A DNA stretch of 64,000 bases from Bacteroidota bacterium (GCA_018268035.1 JAFDXI010000146.1:1-64000); one strand, 5' to 3'; counted from the first letter of the stretch, positions 36,966-46,614 are shown. Notes: a model not told the origin generated them from the sequence alone. Numbers and translations are program-made.

Positions 36966-38780
36966 ATGAAACATCTTGCAGCGCTTAATCAGTATTTTTG
37001 GAAATACAGGATTCGTTTTTTACTGGGCATTTTATTCGTAACTGCCTCTAACTATTTTTCAGTGATGGCGCCGGAGGTAACAGGTTATGTGGTGAGCCAG
37101 GTGCAGCAATATATTTCTCATCAACCTATGAAAATTAGAGAAAACTATTCATCATCTGTACAGTTATTAATCAATTGGCTGCAACATTTTGATTTCAGTA
37201 AGATTGTTTTAATCAGCAGCATCTCCATTTTGGTGTTGGCTTTGCTTCGTGGTTTATTTATGTTTATGATGCGGCAAACTTTAGTTGTCATGAGCCGCCA
37301 TATTGAATATGATTTAAAGAATGCTATTTACAAACATTATCAGCAGTTGGATATGGGCTTCTTTAAAACACATAGCACCGGTGATATGATGAACAGGATC
37401 ACTGAAGATGTAAGCCGGGTAAGGATGTATGCCGGGCCAGCAATTATGTACACAGTGAACCTGCTTGCATTGATTATCCTTTGCCTTGTCAATATGCTGC
37501 GTAAAGATTTTAATCTGACCTTAATTGTTATCGCACCATTACCCATCCTTGCCATTACAATTTATATTGTCAATACTGTCATCCATAAAAAAAGTGAGAG
37601 AGTACAATCTCTGCTCTCCGACCTCACTACCAATGCACAGGAATCATATTCAGGAATCAGGGTGATAAAATCTTTTGTGCAGGAAAAGGCTATGCTTATT
37701 TTTTTTAGCCGCAACAGTGAGGCATATAGAAAAAATGCAGTAAGCCTGGCAAAAGTGGAAGCTATATATTTTCCAAGTATGACTTTATTGGTAGGGTTAA
37801 GCACTTTGCTCACTATCCTCGTTGGTAGTAAAATGGCCATAGCCAATCCTGATAAAGTTGGAGTAATAGTTGAGTTTGTGATTTACATTAACATGCTCAT
37901 GTTCCCAGTAAGTGCAATTGGAAGTGTAGCCAGCATGGTGCAAAGAGCTGCTGCTTCACAAAAAAGAATCAATGAATTTTTAGATACAAAACCTTTGGTT
38001 GCGACTCCTGTTAATACGCCAAATGAAAAATTGCATGGAAGCATTGTTTTTAAGAATGTAAGTTTTACTTATTCTCACACCGGTATTAAGGCATTGAAAA
38101 ATCTTTCATTTGAAGTGAAACCCGGCGAGAAAGTGATGATACTTGGCAAAACCGGTAGCGGCAAATCAACCATTTCGCAACTGCTCTTAAGATTTTATGA
38201 TCCCGATGAAGGTGCTGTTTATATAGGTGACCAAAATATCCGTGATGTAGATTTAAACACGCTCAGAAATTATATCAGCTATGTTCCCCAGGATGTATTT
38301 CTTTTCAGTGATTCTGTAGCAAACAATATCAGTTTTGGGTTGAATAGCCAACAGTCTGAATCAAATATAAAAAAATATGCAGCTTATGCAGCTATTGATA
38401 ATGAAATCAATGCATTAGACAATGGATATGAAACTTTAGTTGGAGAACGTGGGGTAACATTAAGTGGTGGTCAAAAGCAAAGAGTTTCCATTGCCCGTGC
38501 TTTATTGAAAGAAGGCCGGATAATGTTATTGGATGATAGCCTGAGTGCCGTTGATGCGAAGACAGAACACAGGATTGTAGAGAACCTGAATGCTTTTCTA
38601 CAAAACAAAACAACAATAATTATTACCCACAGGATTTTCAGATCTATCAGCTTTGACAATATCATCATTTTAGCAGATGGTGAGATTATTGAATCGGGTA
38701 CACATGATGAGTTGTTGGCGAAAGATGGCTATTATACTGAGCTATATAACCTACAATTGAGTGAAGAAAATGCATCTTGA
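36966..38780 (+). CDS. MsbA-like ABC exporter (fused permease and ATPase)
   Basis: 604 aa from the ATG at 36966. Six transmembrane helices fill residues 1-320, with the coupling-region motif MGFFKTHSTGDMMNRITEDV. The ATPase has Walker A GKTGSGKST (about 400), Q-loop YVPQDVFLFSD, signature LSGGQKQR (about 500), Walker B IMLLDDSLSAVD and the switch His in ITHR. Homodimeric half-transporters of this class export lipids, lipid A precursors or drugs. No accessory gene tells the substrate. Confidence 0.93.
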   Translation: MKHLAALNQYFWKYRIRFLLGILFVTASNYFSVMAPEVTGYVVSQVQQYISHQPMKIRENYSSSVQLLINWLQHFDFSKIVLISSISILVLALLRGLFMFMMRQTLVVMSRHIEYDLKNAIYKHYQQLDMGFFKTHSTGDMMNRITEDVSRVRMYAGPAIMYTVNLLALIILCLVNMLRKDFNLTLIVIAPLPILAITIYIVNTVIHKKSERVQSLLSDLTTNAQESYSGIRVIKSFVQEKAMLIFFSRNSEAYRKNAVSLAKVEAIYFPSMTLLVGLSTLLTILVGSKMAIANPDKVGVIVEFVIYINMLMFPVSAIGSVASMVQRAAASQKRINEFLDTKPLVATPVNTPNEKLHGSIVFKNVSFTYSHTGIKALKNLSFEVKPGEKVMILGKTGSGKSTISQLLLRFYDPDEGAVYIGDQNIRDVDLNTLRNYISYVPQDVFLFSDSVANNISFGLNSQQSESNIKKYAAYAAIDNEINALDNGYETLVGERGVTLSGGQKQRVSIARALLKEGRIMLLDDSLSAVDAKTEHRIVENLNAFLQNKTTIIITHRIFRSISFDNIIILADGEIIESGTHDELLAKDGYYTELYNLQLSEENAS

Positions 38781-38797
38781 TAATTTTCCTTAGAAAT

Positions 38798-38827
38798 TTT
38801 GGTAATTGTAAAACAATATTATATTTG
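38798..38827 (+). promoter_or_regulatory. Promoter of the PUR/DUF3276 gene
   Basis: TTTG (38798-38801), an 18-base spacer and TATATTTG (38820-38827) match the full Bacteroidota sigma-70 consensus. The expected start point is near 38831, giving a leader of about 34 bases to the GTG at 38865. Confidence 0.65.
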
Positions 38828-38864
38828 CTCTTTAAGCATTATTGTAAAACCAAACCAAACCAAA

Positions 38865-39266
38865 GTGGCTTACGAAAATAACGATAAAAAAATGGAAAGC
38901 GTTTATAGCAAACGCATTAAGGCTGGAAAAAGAAGGACATATTTTTTTGATGTAAGGGCGACAAGGGGTAATGACTACTACCTCACCATTACAGAAAGCC
39001 GCAAACGTTTTAATGACGGTGGATATGACAGGCACAAACTGTTTTTATACAAAGAAGATTTCAATAAGTTTTTGAAAGCTTTGAACGAGGCAGTAGATTA
39101 TGTAAAAACAGACCTGATGCCCGATTTTGATTTTGATGCTTTCAACCATGAATATCCGGAAGGCGATACACCAGCAGCAGCAGATGGAGCAGAAATTGAA
39201 GTGGAATTAGAAGCAGACGATTTAACTGCCACCTCCGGTAATACAGACGAAGTTGACAAATGGTAA
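38865..39266 (+). CDS. PUR-alpha-like DNA/RNA-binding protein (DUF3276)
   Basis: 133 aa from a GTG at 38865. The encoded start (V/M)AYENNDKKMESVYSKR matches the conserved N-terminus of the family, and a complete promoter lies upstream, which rules out the earlier TTG at 38799. The core KAGKRRTYFFDVRATRGNDYY...ITESRKRF forms the PUR fold, which binds single-stranded nucleic acid; the Asp/Glu-rich tail is typical. These proteins are near universal in Bacteroidota; the cellular role is poorly known. Confidence 0.9.
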   Translation: MAYENNDKKMESVYSKRIKAGKRRTYFFDVRATRGNDYYLTITESRKRFNDGGYDRHKLFLYKEDFNKFLKALNEAVDYVKTDLMPDFDFDAFNHEYPEGDTPAAADGAEIEVELEADDLTATSGNTDEVDKW

Positions 39267-39287
39267 GTAACTAAGGATATGTTTTCC

Positions 39288-39316
39288 AAAAGGCTGTTTG
39301 AATAAACAGCCTTTTT
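39288..39316 (+). terminator. Terminator of the PUR/DUF3276 gene
   Basis: A perfect 12-bp stem (AAAAGGCTGTTT with its complement) with a GAAT loop and a T-run lies 21 bases after the stop codon. Confidence 0.9.
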
Positions 39317-39425
39317 AATTTGTTGGATTACCTGTATTTTTCCAATAAAATAAAAAACTTTTGCCTTCTGATAAAACAAAATTGGGTTTCAGGCGTATTG
39401 TAACATTAACCTAAATAATTGGTGA

Positions 39426-41816
39426 ATGAAATTAATCAAGAAAATTATTTTCATCCTGGTGATGATATTTGCAGGGGTTATTACTGTAAAGGCACAATTA
39501 TATAAAATAAACCTTGACCAGAAAATAAACAAAGCTTCATTAGTTGTTGAAGGGAAAGTGATTGACCAACATTCTTTCTGGAATGATGCCCATACTGTAA
39601 TTTATACTTCCAATACTATTCATGTTTATAAACTCTTTAAAGGAAAAATAATTTCGGGTAATATTGAAGTTGTTACATTAGGTGGCACTGTAGAAGACAA
39701 ATGCCTTATTGTAAGCGACGTCTTAAGTCTTCGCAAAAACGAAACCGGGATGTTTTTCCTGAATGAAAATGCTGACGGTTTACATTCACCGGTTACAAAA
39801 AGATTATTGTACGATGTATATAGCAGCAGGCAGGGATTTTTAAAATATGCAAGAGATAAACAAAATGCTTTTGCACCATTTGCAAAATATGATAATCAGA
39901 CATTATATCAATTAATACAACAACAAACGGGTGTAAAAGAACAAATCATTGATAGCGATAAAACAGGCAGCTCTTCGCCAATAGTGGAGGGTGGTCAAGT
40001 GAGTAACGGAACTACTGCAATTGCAATCACCTCCTTCTCTCCTGCATCTGTGCATGCAGGCGCAATCAACGACGATGCCAATAATATTTTAACGATTAAC
40101 GGTTCAGGGTTTGGAGACACCCCATCAGACGCCGCTGCAGTTGAATTTAAAGATGCCAACAGTGATAATTTGGTTCCTGATTATGATGTAGATTACACAT
40201 CACCATATATAATTTCATGGTCAAATAGTAAAATTGTACTGCACGTTCCTGATCGTGCAGCTACAGGTAAAATTGCGGTTGTTGCCAATGATGGCACCGT
40301 TGCCACTTCAACGACTGAATTGAATGTATTTTATGCGGTACTTGATGCATTATTTAATCAGACTGTGGGAGTGGATGTTATTAAGGAGCCAAGACTGATG
40401 AACACAAACGGTTCAGGCGGTTATACCATTCAATACAGTACAAATACTGCCGGTGGTGGAAAAGATTTTTCTACTTCTCCTGCCAAAGCAACTTTTGAAA
40501 GGGCATTGGCTACATGGAAAGAAGTTGCAGGTGCAAATTTTATTGTGGGCGCTACTACAACTATTCAAAAAGTTGAAGATGACAGGGTCAATATTATAAT
40601 GTATGACAACAAAAATACAGGTGTACCCAAAATGGCTGATGGTGTGCTTGAATCAACATATAGCTGGTTTTCTGCCTGCAAAGTGGGCAATGTTATTCAG
40701 GTTGCACAAAAAACGGGGTTCGATATAATCATCAGGAATGACAACGTTTCAACAGGAACAAAAGTAACTTTTGAAGAAGGCCCCTGCTTTCCTGCAGAGG
40801 GTACTTATGATCTTGAAATGATCATCCTGCATGAGTTGGGCCATGCATTGAACCTCGCACACATTAACGATGACTATGAAGATGGGGGCAACAGCTATCA
40901 ATCTATCAATCCATCTAAATTAATGCATTACTCTATTCTTGATTATGTGGACAGAAGGTCGCCTGATGCATCTGCATATCAGGCAGCATTGTATGAAATT
41001 ACACCACAGCACAATACTTATGGCTCTTGTGGATTATTTACCAGCGAAATGACACCTTTATCAGCAATTACTATCAGCAATGATGAATGTCCTTCCACCT
41101 TTCCTTCTACTCAAATTGCTGATAACACAACAGTTTCAATAGATCTTATCCATGCTACAAGTAATAAACTCACTGACCCATCATTTAAACAGGTAACCTG
41201 TAATAATAACGGTACATCTATTACTAATAATGCTTATTATGCTTTCACTACCGGTTCTGAAACTGTTGTGACTTTGGATATAAAAAATTTTACTTTACTT
41301 CCTTCTGACCTTGCTTCCTGTACTGGTGAAGGTGTGAGGCTTGCATTGTATGATGTGCAATCATGCCCTGAAGGCCAAAACTATCCGCAACCTGTAACCT
41401 GTGCAAGTTTTGCAGCGAATGGTGCATTAGAACTTAAAAATCTGCAAGCCAACCATAAGTATCTATTATATTTTGATGGCATCAGAAACACTAAAGCATC
41501 TTTTAATGTTGTATTCAATAGTGACAGTTCACTTATTCCAGACAACAACACAATAGAAGTAATAACATCACCCAATCCGGTGGAAGGCGGAATTTTAAAT
41601 GTTCAACTGAATAATATTTCAAATGCTGCAGTTAACTATCAATACGTTTTATATGATGCAGTAGGAAAACAAATTGCTACTGGTAAGATAACGCTTACCC
41701 AACCTACAACCCGTTTTCAGGTTCAAATGAAAAATAAATCACATGGAATTTATTTTCTGAGAGTTATAGATGATAAAGGCAATAAAATATCAATAAAAAA
41801 GATTTTAAATCTATAG
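39426..41816 (+). CDS. Secreted matrixin-like metalloprotease with IPT/TIG and T9SS domains
   Basis: 796 aa. A signal peptide (ILVMIFAGVITVKAQ) is followed by a beta-rich domain to about residue 180 and an IPT/TIG domain (ITSFSPASVHAGAIN... LTINGSGFG, about 195-290). The peptidase domain carries HELGHALNLAH (about 469-479), the H-E-x-x-H-x-x-x-x-x-H zinc site of metzincins; the sixth position is Asn rather than the usual Gly. A region of unknown role follows, and the last ~85 residues are a T9SS sorting domain (ITSPNPVEGGILNV... GIYFLRVIDDKG). It should be exported through the Type IX pathway, whose PorV is also in this window. Target unknown. Confidence 0.85.
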   Translation: MKLIKKIIFILVMIFAGVITVKAQLYKINLDQKINKASLVVEGKVIDQHSFWNDAHTVIYTSNTIHVYKLFKGKIISGNIEVVTLGGTVEDKCLIVSDVLSLRKNETGMFFLNENADGLHSPVTKRLLYDVYSSRQGFLKYARDKQNAFAPFAKYDNQTLYQLIQQQTGVKEQIIDSDKTGSSSPIVEGGQVSNGTTAIAITSFSPASVHAGAINDDANNILTINGSGFGDTPSDAAAVEFKDANSDNLVPDYDVDYTSPYIISWSNSKIVLHVPDRAATGKIAVVANDGTVATSTTELNVFYAVLDALFNQTVGVDVIKEPRLMNTNGSGGYTIQYSTNTAGGGKDFSTSPAKATFERALATWKEVAGANFIVGATTTIQKVEDDRVNIIMYDNKNTGVPKMADGVLESTYSWFSACKVGNVIQVAQKTGFDIIIRNDNVSTGTKVTFEEGPCFPAEGTYDLEMIILHELGHALNLAHINDDYEDGGNSYQSINPSKLMHYSILDYVDRRSPDASAYQAALYEITPQHNTYGSCGLFTSEMTPLSAITISNDECPSTFPSTQIADNTTVSIDLIHATSNKLTDPSFKQVTCNNNGTSITNNAYYAFTTGSETVVTLDIKNFTLLPSDLASCTGEGVRLALYDVQSCPEGQNYPQPVTCASFAANGALELKNLQANHKYLLYFDGIRNTKASFNVVFNSDSSLIPDNNTIEVITSPNPVEGGILNVQLNNISNAAVNYQYVLYDAVGKQIATGKITLTQPTTRFQVQMKNKSHGIYFLRVIDDKGNKISIKKILNL

Positions 41817-41977
41817 ACATTTAGTTTAGGTTTATGATGAAAGACTTAGATGAATAAAACCAAAATGAATAAGTAAAAGAAAAATTACAGAATGTATTTG
41901 AAAAGGATTTTACCAAACTTTATCAAAGCAAACTGCGAAATGTATAAATTAATCAAAGAAATACCATTGCAAATTTG

Positions 41978-41985
41978 TAATTTTG
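41978..41985 (+). promoter_or_regulatory. Possible -7 promoter box for rpoD
   Basis: TAATTTTG matches TAnnTTTG about 83 bases before the rpoD ATG. A partial second copy (TAATTTGA) lies at 41998. No clear -33 box. Confidence 0.35.
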
Positions 41986-42068
41986 CAACCCTGTTTGTAA
42001 TTTGAGTTAAGTTTAACACAGCAAGCATAATTTTTTCGTATCAGCTTTAATAACAAAGTACAATAAGT

Positions 42069-42926
42069 ATGAGGCAGCTAAAAATTGCTACCCAGATCAC
42101 CAACCGTGATTCCCAGGCCGTAGAAAAGTATCTGCAGGAAATTTCAAAAATTCCGATGATCACTCCCGAAGAGGAAACAACACTGGCTCAAAGAATCAAG
42201 ATGGGTGACCAGAGAGCACTGGACAAACTCGTGCAGGCCAATTTACGTTTTGTGGTATCTGTTGCTAAGCAGTACCAGCATCAGGGTCTTTCTCTTAGCG
42301 ACCTGATCAACGAGGGCAACCTCGGATTGATAAAAGCAGCCCAGCGTTTCGATGAAACCAAGGGTTTTAAATTCATCTCATACGCTGTATGGTGGATCCG
42401 CCAGTCTATCTTACAGGCGTTGGCAGAGCAGGGCAGATTGGTCCGCTTGCCTCAAAACAAAATTGGCACCTACAACAAAGCAAATAAAGCCTATATGGCT
42501 TTTGAGCAGGAACATGAACGTGAACCCTCAACTGAAGAATTAAGTGAAATTCTTGAAATGAGCGAAACCGAAATCAACAACATTTTCCAGAGCAACACCC
42601 GCCACACCTCTCTTGATGCACCTGTGCATGAAGCTGAAGATGTAGCTATGGGTGATTTACTGGAGGGTAGCGATGATACGGATGAAGACGTGATGAAAGA
42701 TTCTTTACGCGAAGAAATCAAACGTGTATTAAAATCTTTAAGCCCACGGGAAGCAGAAATTGTAAACGCGTATTTTGGCCTTGAAGGCGAAAATGGTGTA
42801 ACCATTGAGCAGATTGGAATGAAATATGACCTTACAAAAGAACGTATCCGCCAGATAAAAGAAAGGGCTATCAAACGCTTACAAAAAGCACGTTACAGCA
42901 GTTCACTCAAATCGTATTTAGGATAA
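42069..42926 (+). CDS. rpoD: Primary sigma factor RpoD/SigA
   Basis: 285 aa, the short form normal for Bacteroidota, lacking region 1.1 and the non-conserved insert. Region 1.2 (DSQAVEKYLQEISKIPMIT), region 2 (NLRFVVSVAKQYQHQGLSLSDLINEGNLGLIKA, then FKFISYAVWWIRQSI), region 3 and region 4 (SPREAEIVNAYFGL, LTKERIRQIKERAIKRL) are all complete. It directs RNA polymerase to the TAnnTTTG promoters seen in this window. Followed by its own terminator, so it is transcribed alone. Confidence 0.97.
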   Translation: MRQLKIATQITNRDSQAVEKYLQEISKIPMITPEEETTLAQRIKMGDQRALDKLVQANLRFVVSVAKQYQHQGLSLSDLINEGNLGLIKAAQRFDETKGFKFISYAVWWIRQSILQALAEQGRLVRLPQNKIGTYNKANKAYMAFEQEHEREPSTEELSEILEMSETEINNIFQSNTRHTSLDAPVHEAEDVAMGDLLEGSDDTDEDVMKDSLREEIKRVLKSLSPREAEIVNAYFGLEGENGVTIEQIGMKYDLTKERIRQIKERAIKRLQKARYSSSLKSYLG

Positions 42927-42965
42927 CTTTCCTGCTCATAGAGAAAGGTAAAATAAAGAAGCTTT

Positions 42966-42992
42966 AAAAGCCGCCGTAAGGTGGCTTTTTTT
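42966..42992 (+). terminator. Terminator of rpoD
   Basis: A 10-bp stem (AAAAGCCGCC with GGTGGCTTTT, one G-T pair) with a GTAA loop and a run of T's, 40 bases after the stop codon. Confidence 0.9.
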
Positions 42993-43111
42993 ATTCTATT
43001 GTTTTATTAAACTCTTTTTTCATGATATGTGTAAAAACATATTCTTGCATAAAATAATTTTCTACTTTTCATACAAACTCTCATCTGTTACATTTGCTAA
43101 TAACTTTTTGA

Positions 43112-44068
43112 ATGAATAAAAAAGAACATCAACAGGCTTTCAGACTACTTAAAAATTTATTGATACTTGTTGTTCTTTTTTTTATTGTGGACAGGCTGCT
43201 TGGACTCTGGCTACAACACCGTTTCAAGACTGTATCGCAGGGTGATATAAAAACATTTGCCCACAGTATCACCAATCCCACCGAAGATATTTATATCTAT
43301 GGCAGTTCCCGTGCCCTGCATGGTTATGATTGCAATGCTTTTACTAAGATACTCGGCTTTTCCTGTTTTAATAATGGCAAACAAAACTCAACAATATTAT
43401 ATCATGAAATGATATTAAAAGAAATGTTGAAAAAACATATTCCAAAAATTATCATTCTTGATTTTGCGCCAAAAGAATTGAGCTGGGGTGAAGCATCTAA
43501 CAGTAAAACAGTTTTAGCTAATACAATTTTACCTTACACCATCCATGATACAGCATTTGCAGCTATTGCCAGACAAAAGTTTCCACAGGAATATTATAAA
43601 GCTCAACTTTCAAGATTATACGCTTATAAAGAATCAATTCCCGCAATGTTTAATACACGAGAAGATGGAGGACAAGAAGTACATGGTTACCGACCATTAA
43701 ATGGTTCTAAAGTAAGAATACAACCCATGAATTATACTAATGAAGTGGAGCAACCGGATTCAGATGCTGAACGTGCATTTGATTCATTCATCAAAACAGT
43801 TGCAGATAAACACATCAGGCTTTACGTTATTCTCTCCCCTATTTTCGTAAAGCAATATTCAACTACACCTTCTATTGAATATGCAAAATCAATATTGAAA
43901 AAATATAATATCCCTTTCTGGAATTATGCATTCGATACTACATTATATAAGCATGAATATTTCTACGATTATATTCATCTCAATGCACAGGGCGCCAGGT
44001 TATTTTCAGAAAAAATTGCAGAAAGAATTAAACAGTATGAAGACTCAGTTAATACTCATCTTCATTAA
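43112..44068 (+). CDS. Membrane-anchored SGNH-hydrolase-like protein
   Basis: 318 aa. One N-terminal membrane helix (about residues 12-32, LLILVVLFFIVDRLLGL) is followed by a periplasmic domain. YGSSRALHGYD (about 68-78) holds a Ser in a GSSR context and the C-terminal DYIHLNAQGARLF gives an Asp-x-x-His pair, as in SGNH/GDSL or DltD-like acyl-transfer proteins. Substrate unknown; a role in acylating a surface polymer is possible but unsupported by context. Its 3' end overlaps the convergent DUF2795 gene by 20 bases. Confidence 0.65.
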   Translation: MNKKEHQQAFRLLKNLLILVVLFFIVDRLLGLWLQHRFKTVSQGDIKTFAHSITNPTEDIYIYGSSRALHGYDCNAFTKILGFSCFNNGKQNSTILYHEMILKEMLKKHIPKIIILDFAPKELSWGEASNSKTVLANTILPYTIHDTAFAAIARQKFPQEYYKAQLSRLYAYKESIPAMFNTREDGGQEVHGYRPLNGSKVRIQPMNYTNEVEQPDSDAERAFDSFIKTVADKHIRLYVILSPIFVKQYSTTPSIEYAKSILKKYNIPFWNYAFDTTLYKHEYFYDYIHLNAQGARLFSEKIAERIKQYEDSVNTHLH

Positions 44069-44270
44069 ACAGGAAATCTTCCTGACTTGGATAGTCAGGC
44101 CAAATATCTTCTATGCTTTCATATACCTCACCTTCGTCCTCCAGTTCCTGCAGGTTTTCAACCACTTCAATAGGCGCACCGGAGCGGATTGCATAATCAA
44201 TCAATTCATCTTTTGTGGCGGGCCAGGGCGCATCTTCCAAATAACTGGCTAACTCTAATGTCCAAAACAT
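44049..44270 (-). CDS. DUF2795 family small acidic protein
   Basis: 73 aa, strongly acidic. The sequence MFWTLELASYLEDAPWP, then KDELIDYAIRSGAP and VVENLQELED match DUF2795, a small helical family strongly conserved in Bacteroidota, with DxWPDYP-like and FNEDEY near the end. Function unknown. It is read against the SGNH-like gene and their ends overlap by 20 bases. Confidence 0.88.
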   Translation of the reverse strand: MFWTLELASYLEDAPWPATKDELIDYAIRSGAPIEVVENLQELEDEGEVYESIEDIWPDYPSQEDFLFNEDEY

Positions 44271-44452
44271 AGCCTTTCAAATTTTGCGCAAATGTAAGAG
44301 TTGCAGCGAAATATCCAAATTCAAGTTTTTACCTTTTGTTTACTTCACCCAAAAACCGATTTATTTGCTGAATTGATACTATTTATCCCATCTTTGAAGC
44401 AATATTTATTTTAGAAAACTTTCATTAAGTTTTTTTAGTAAAATTTCATGTT

Positions 44453-44458
44453 AGGAGG
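44453..44458 (+). promoter_or_regulatory. Strong Shine-Dalgarno before lolD
   Basis: AGGAGG lies 11 bases before the lolD ATG. Perfect Shine-Dalgarno sequences are uncommon in Bacteroidota, whose ribosomes largely mask the anti-SD, so it may be a regulatory signal or chance. Confidence 0.5.
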
Positions 44459-44469
44459 ACGGAATACTA

Positions 44470-45120
44470 ATGCTTACAGCAAAAAACATTAAAAAGAATT
44501 ACGGACAGGTAGAAGTGCTCAAAGGCGTTGACCTTGAAATCTGTAATGGTGAAATTGTTAGTATTGTTGGTTCTTCAGGTGCAGGCAAAAGCACGCTGCT
44601 GCATATTCTCGGCACGCTTGATGCGCCTGATACCGGTGAAATTTTTCTCAATAATATTGCTCTTCATTTACTCAAAGGGAAAAAACTTGCTGACTTCCGC
44701 AACCATCATATCGGCTTTGTTTTTCAGTTCCATCATTTACTGCCCGAATTTACCGCTCTTGAAAATGTTTGTATTCCCTCCTGGATTGCCGGCAACAGTA
44801 AAAAACATACTGAAAAAAAAGCAAGTGAATTGCTTAATACTTTAGGCCTTCAGGACAGGATACACAACAAGCCTAATCAACTCAGTGGTGGAGAACAACA
44901 ACGTGTTGCTGTTGCCCGTGCACTCATCAATAAACCTGATATCGTTTTTGCTGATGAGCCAACCGGCAATTTGGATTCTGTGCATGCAAGGGAATTGCAT
45001 AATCTTTTTATACAGTTGCGCAAAGATTTCAAACAAACATTTTTAATTGTTACTCACAATGAAGAGATGGCACAAATGAGCGACCGGATCCTGCACATGA
45101 AGGATGGAAAGATTGTTTAA
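44470..45120 (+). CDS. lolD: LolD-like ABC transporter ATP-binding protein
   Basis: 216 aa. Walker A GSSGAGKST (about residues 36-44), Q-loop FVFQFHHLLPEFTALENV, signature LSGGEQQR and Walker B IVFADEPTGNLD with the switch His in VTHN. The Q-loop sequence FQFHHLLPEFTALENV is characteristic of LolD, the ATPase that powers release of lipoproteins from the inner membrane with LolC/E. No permease gene is adjacent, so MacB or FtsE relatives cannot be fully excluded. Confidence 0.85.
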   Translation: MLTAKNIKKNYGQVEVLKGVDLEICNGEIVSIVGSSGAGKSTLLHILGTLDAPDTGEIFLNNIALHLLKGKKLADFRNHHIGFVFQFHHLLPEFTALENVCIPSWIAGNSKKHTEKKASELLNTLGLQDRIHNKPNQLSGGEQQRVAVARALINKPDIVFADEPTGNLDSVHARELHNLFIQLRKDFKQTFLIVTHNEEMAQMSDRILHMKDGKIV

Positions 45121-45336
45121 GAACTGAAACAATTAACCCGAGTTTATTAAAATGTATATACAACAATTTATCAGCTTTTCCTGAAAATGAAATAGAACTG
45201 ATTATAGTTCATATTCTTTATTTGAAATCATCAGGGTGTTTCTACTGTATCATTGAAATGACTATTTTATTTTTTTTAAAAATAAGAATGGATAGGGAAT
45301 AAATTTTTTTTGATGGTTATCTATAGGAAATTTTTT

Positions 45337-46581
45337 TCATTCAGTAATAATTGTCTTTTTAAATATTTTTCTTCCTTTATCATTAAAATAATTCATCCTG
45401 AAAAAAATAATGCCTGCTGAAAAAACTGTGAGAGCGCTAATCAAAAAAATGGATGCATTTATACCGTAAGCATCTGCAATGATTCCAGTGAGAATAGCGC
45501 CGATAGCATAACCAAGATCTCTCCACAACCTGAAAACACCAATACTTTTTGCCCTGTCTTCAGGGTGCGTATTGTCTGCGACAGTTGCGAGGAAAGTTGG
45601 GTAAACCAAAGCAGTTCCAAAGCCCAGTAACGCTGAAAGGAAGATAAAATAAAACATACTGTTGGCAATTAAAAAACCAATCAATGCAAAACCTTGTATT
45701 ATCATACCTGTGAAGAGTAAATCTTTTTTGCAAAAAACATCAGCCATCTTACCTGTAAACAATTGCCCGATGCCCCACACTGCCGGATAGATTGCAGTTA
45801 CAATTCCAACCTCTGCAATGTTGAAACCCTTACCTGCCAACAGGATAGGTAAAATGCCCCATGCCATACCATCATTAAGGTTATTGATTAATCCTGCTTG
45901 TGATACGGAACTGAGATTTTTATTATGAAGCGTTGTATCCCAGAAAATATTTTTGAGTTTGGGTGTTGCACTTGTTGTTGTTTCTACAGAAACATGGTGC
46001 CTTGTATCTTTAACAAGCAACCAACTTGAGAAGAATCCAAGGATTGATAATACAATACCAACATAAAATGGATAAGGTCGCAAACCATATTCAGAGGCAA
46101 TCCATCCTGTAAGAAAAGCAATCAATGCGAGTGCGAGATAACCTGAAAATTCATTCAACCCCATCGCCAGCCCTCTTTGTTTTTCACCTACCAAATCAAT
46201 CTTCATCACCACTGTGCTGCTCCATGTTAAACCCTGGTTGATGCCCAATAAAACATTGGCAGCAACGATATAATTCCAGTTGCTGGCATACATTAAAATA
46301 AATGGGACAGGGATACCAAAAAGCCAACCGATGGTGAGTAAATTTTTTCTGCCAGCTTTGTTGGCCAATGCCCCTGTAAAATAATTGGTGCAGGCTTTTA
46401 CAATCCCGAAAACAATGATGAATGAAAGTATAGCAGTCTTTGCAGCAACATGAAACTCATCTTCGGCAATGCGTGGTAGGATACTTCTTTCAAGTCCCAC
46501 CATGCCACCAACAAACGCATTGATGATGACGAGTAAAGTAAATTGTTTCCAGTTGTCTTTTAAGCCTAACTTAACTTCCAT
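45337..46581 (-). CDS. Major facilitator superfamily transporter in arsenic operon
   Basis: 414 aa with 12 predicted membrane helices in two halves. The loop 2-3 region NYFTGALANKAGRKN fits the MFS G-x-x-x-D/N-x-x-G-R-K motif, and its counterpart in the second half is GQLFTGKMADVFCKKDL. It is the last of four closely spaced minus-strand genes after arsM (33-base gap to the TlpA gene). Substrate is unknown; export of a methylated or thiolated arsenic product, or of another stress metabolite, is an inference from position. Confidence 0.85.
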   Translation of the reverse strand: MEVKLGLKDNWKQFTLLVIINAFVGGMVGLERSILPRIAEDEFHVAAKTAILSFIIVFGIVKACTNYFTGALANKAGRKNLLTIGWLFGIPVPFILMYASNWNYIVAANVLLGINQGLTWSSTVVMKIDLVGEKQRGLAMGLNEFSGYLALALIAFLTGWIASEYGLRPYPFYVGIVLSILGFFSSWLLVKDTRHHVSVETTTSATPKLKNIFWDTTLHNKNLSSVSQAGLINNLNDGMAWGILPILLAGKGFNIAEVGIVTAIYPAVWGIGQLFTGKMADVFCKKDLLFTGMIIQGFALIGFLIANSMFYFIFLSALLGFGTALVYPTFLATVADNTHPEDRAKSIGVFRLWRDLGYAIGAILTGIIADAYGINASIFLISALTVFSAGIIFFRMNYFNDKGRKIFKKTIITE

Positions 46582-46614
46582 AATATCTCTTTACATATTT
46601 CAAGTAAGGCTTGT

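Noticed and set aside
38799..38864. TTG-started N-terminal extension of the PUR protein
   Set aside because: It overlaps the -33 box and the -7 box of the gene's own promoter, so it cannot be transcribed as coding sequence from that promoter.
41998..42004. Second -7 box before rpoD (TAATTTG)
   Set aside because: It lacks one base of the 8-base consensus, and an exact match lies just upstream.
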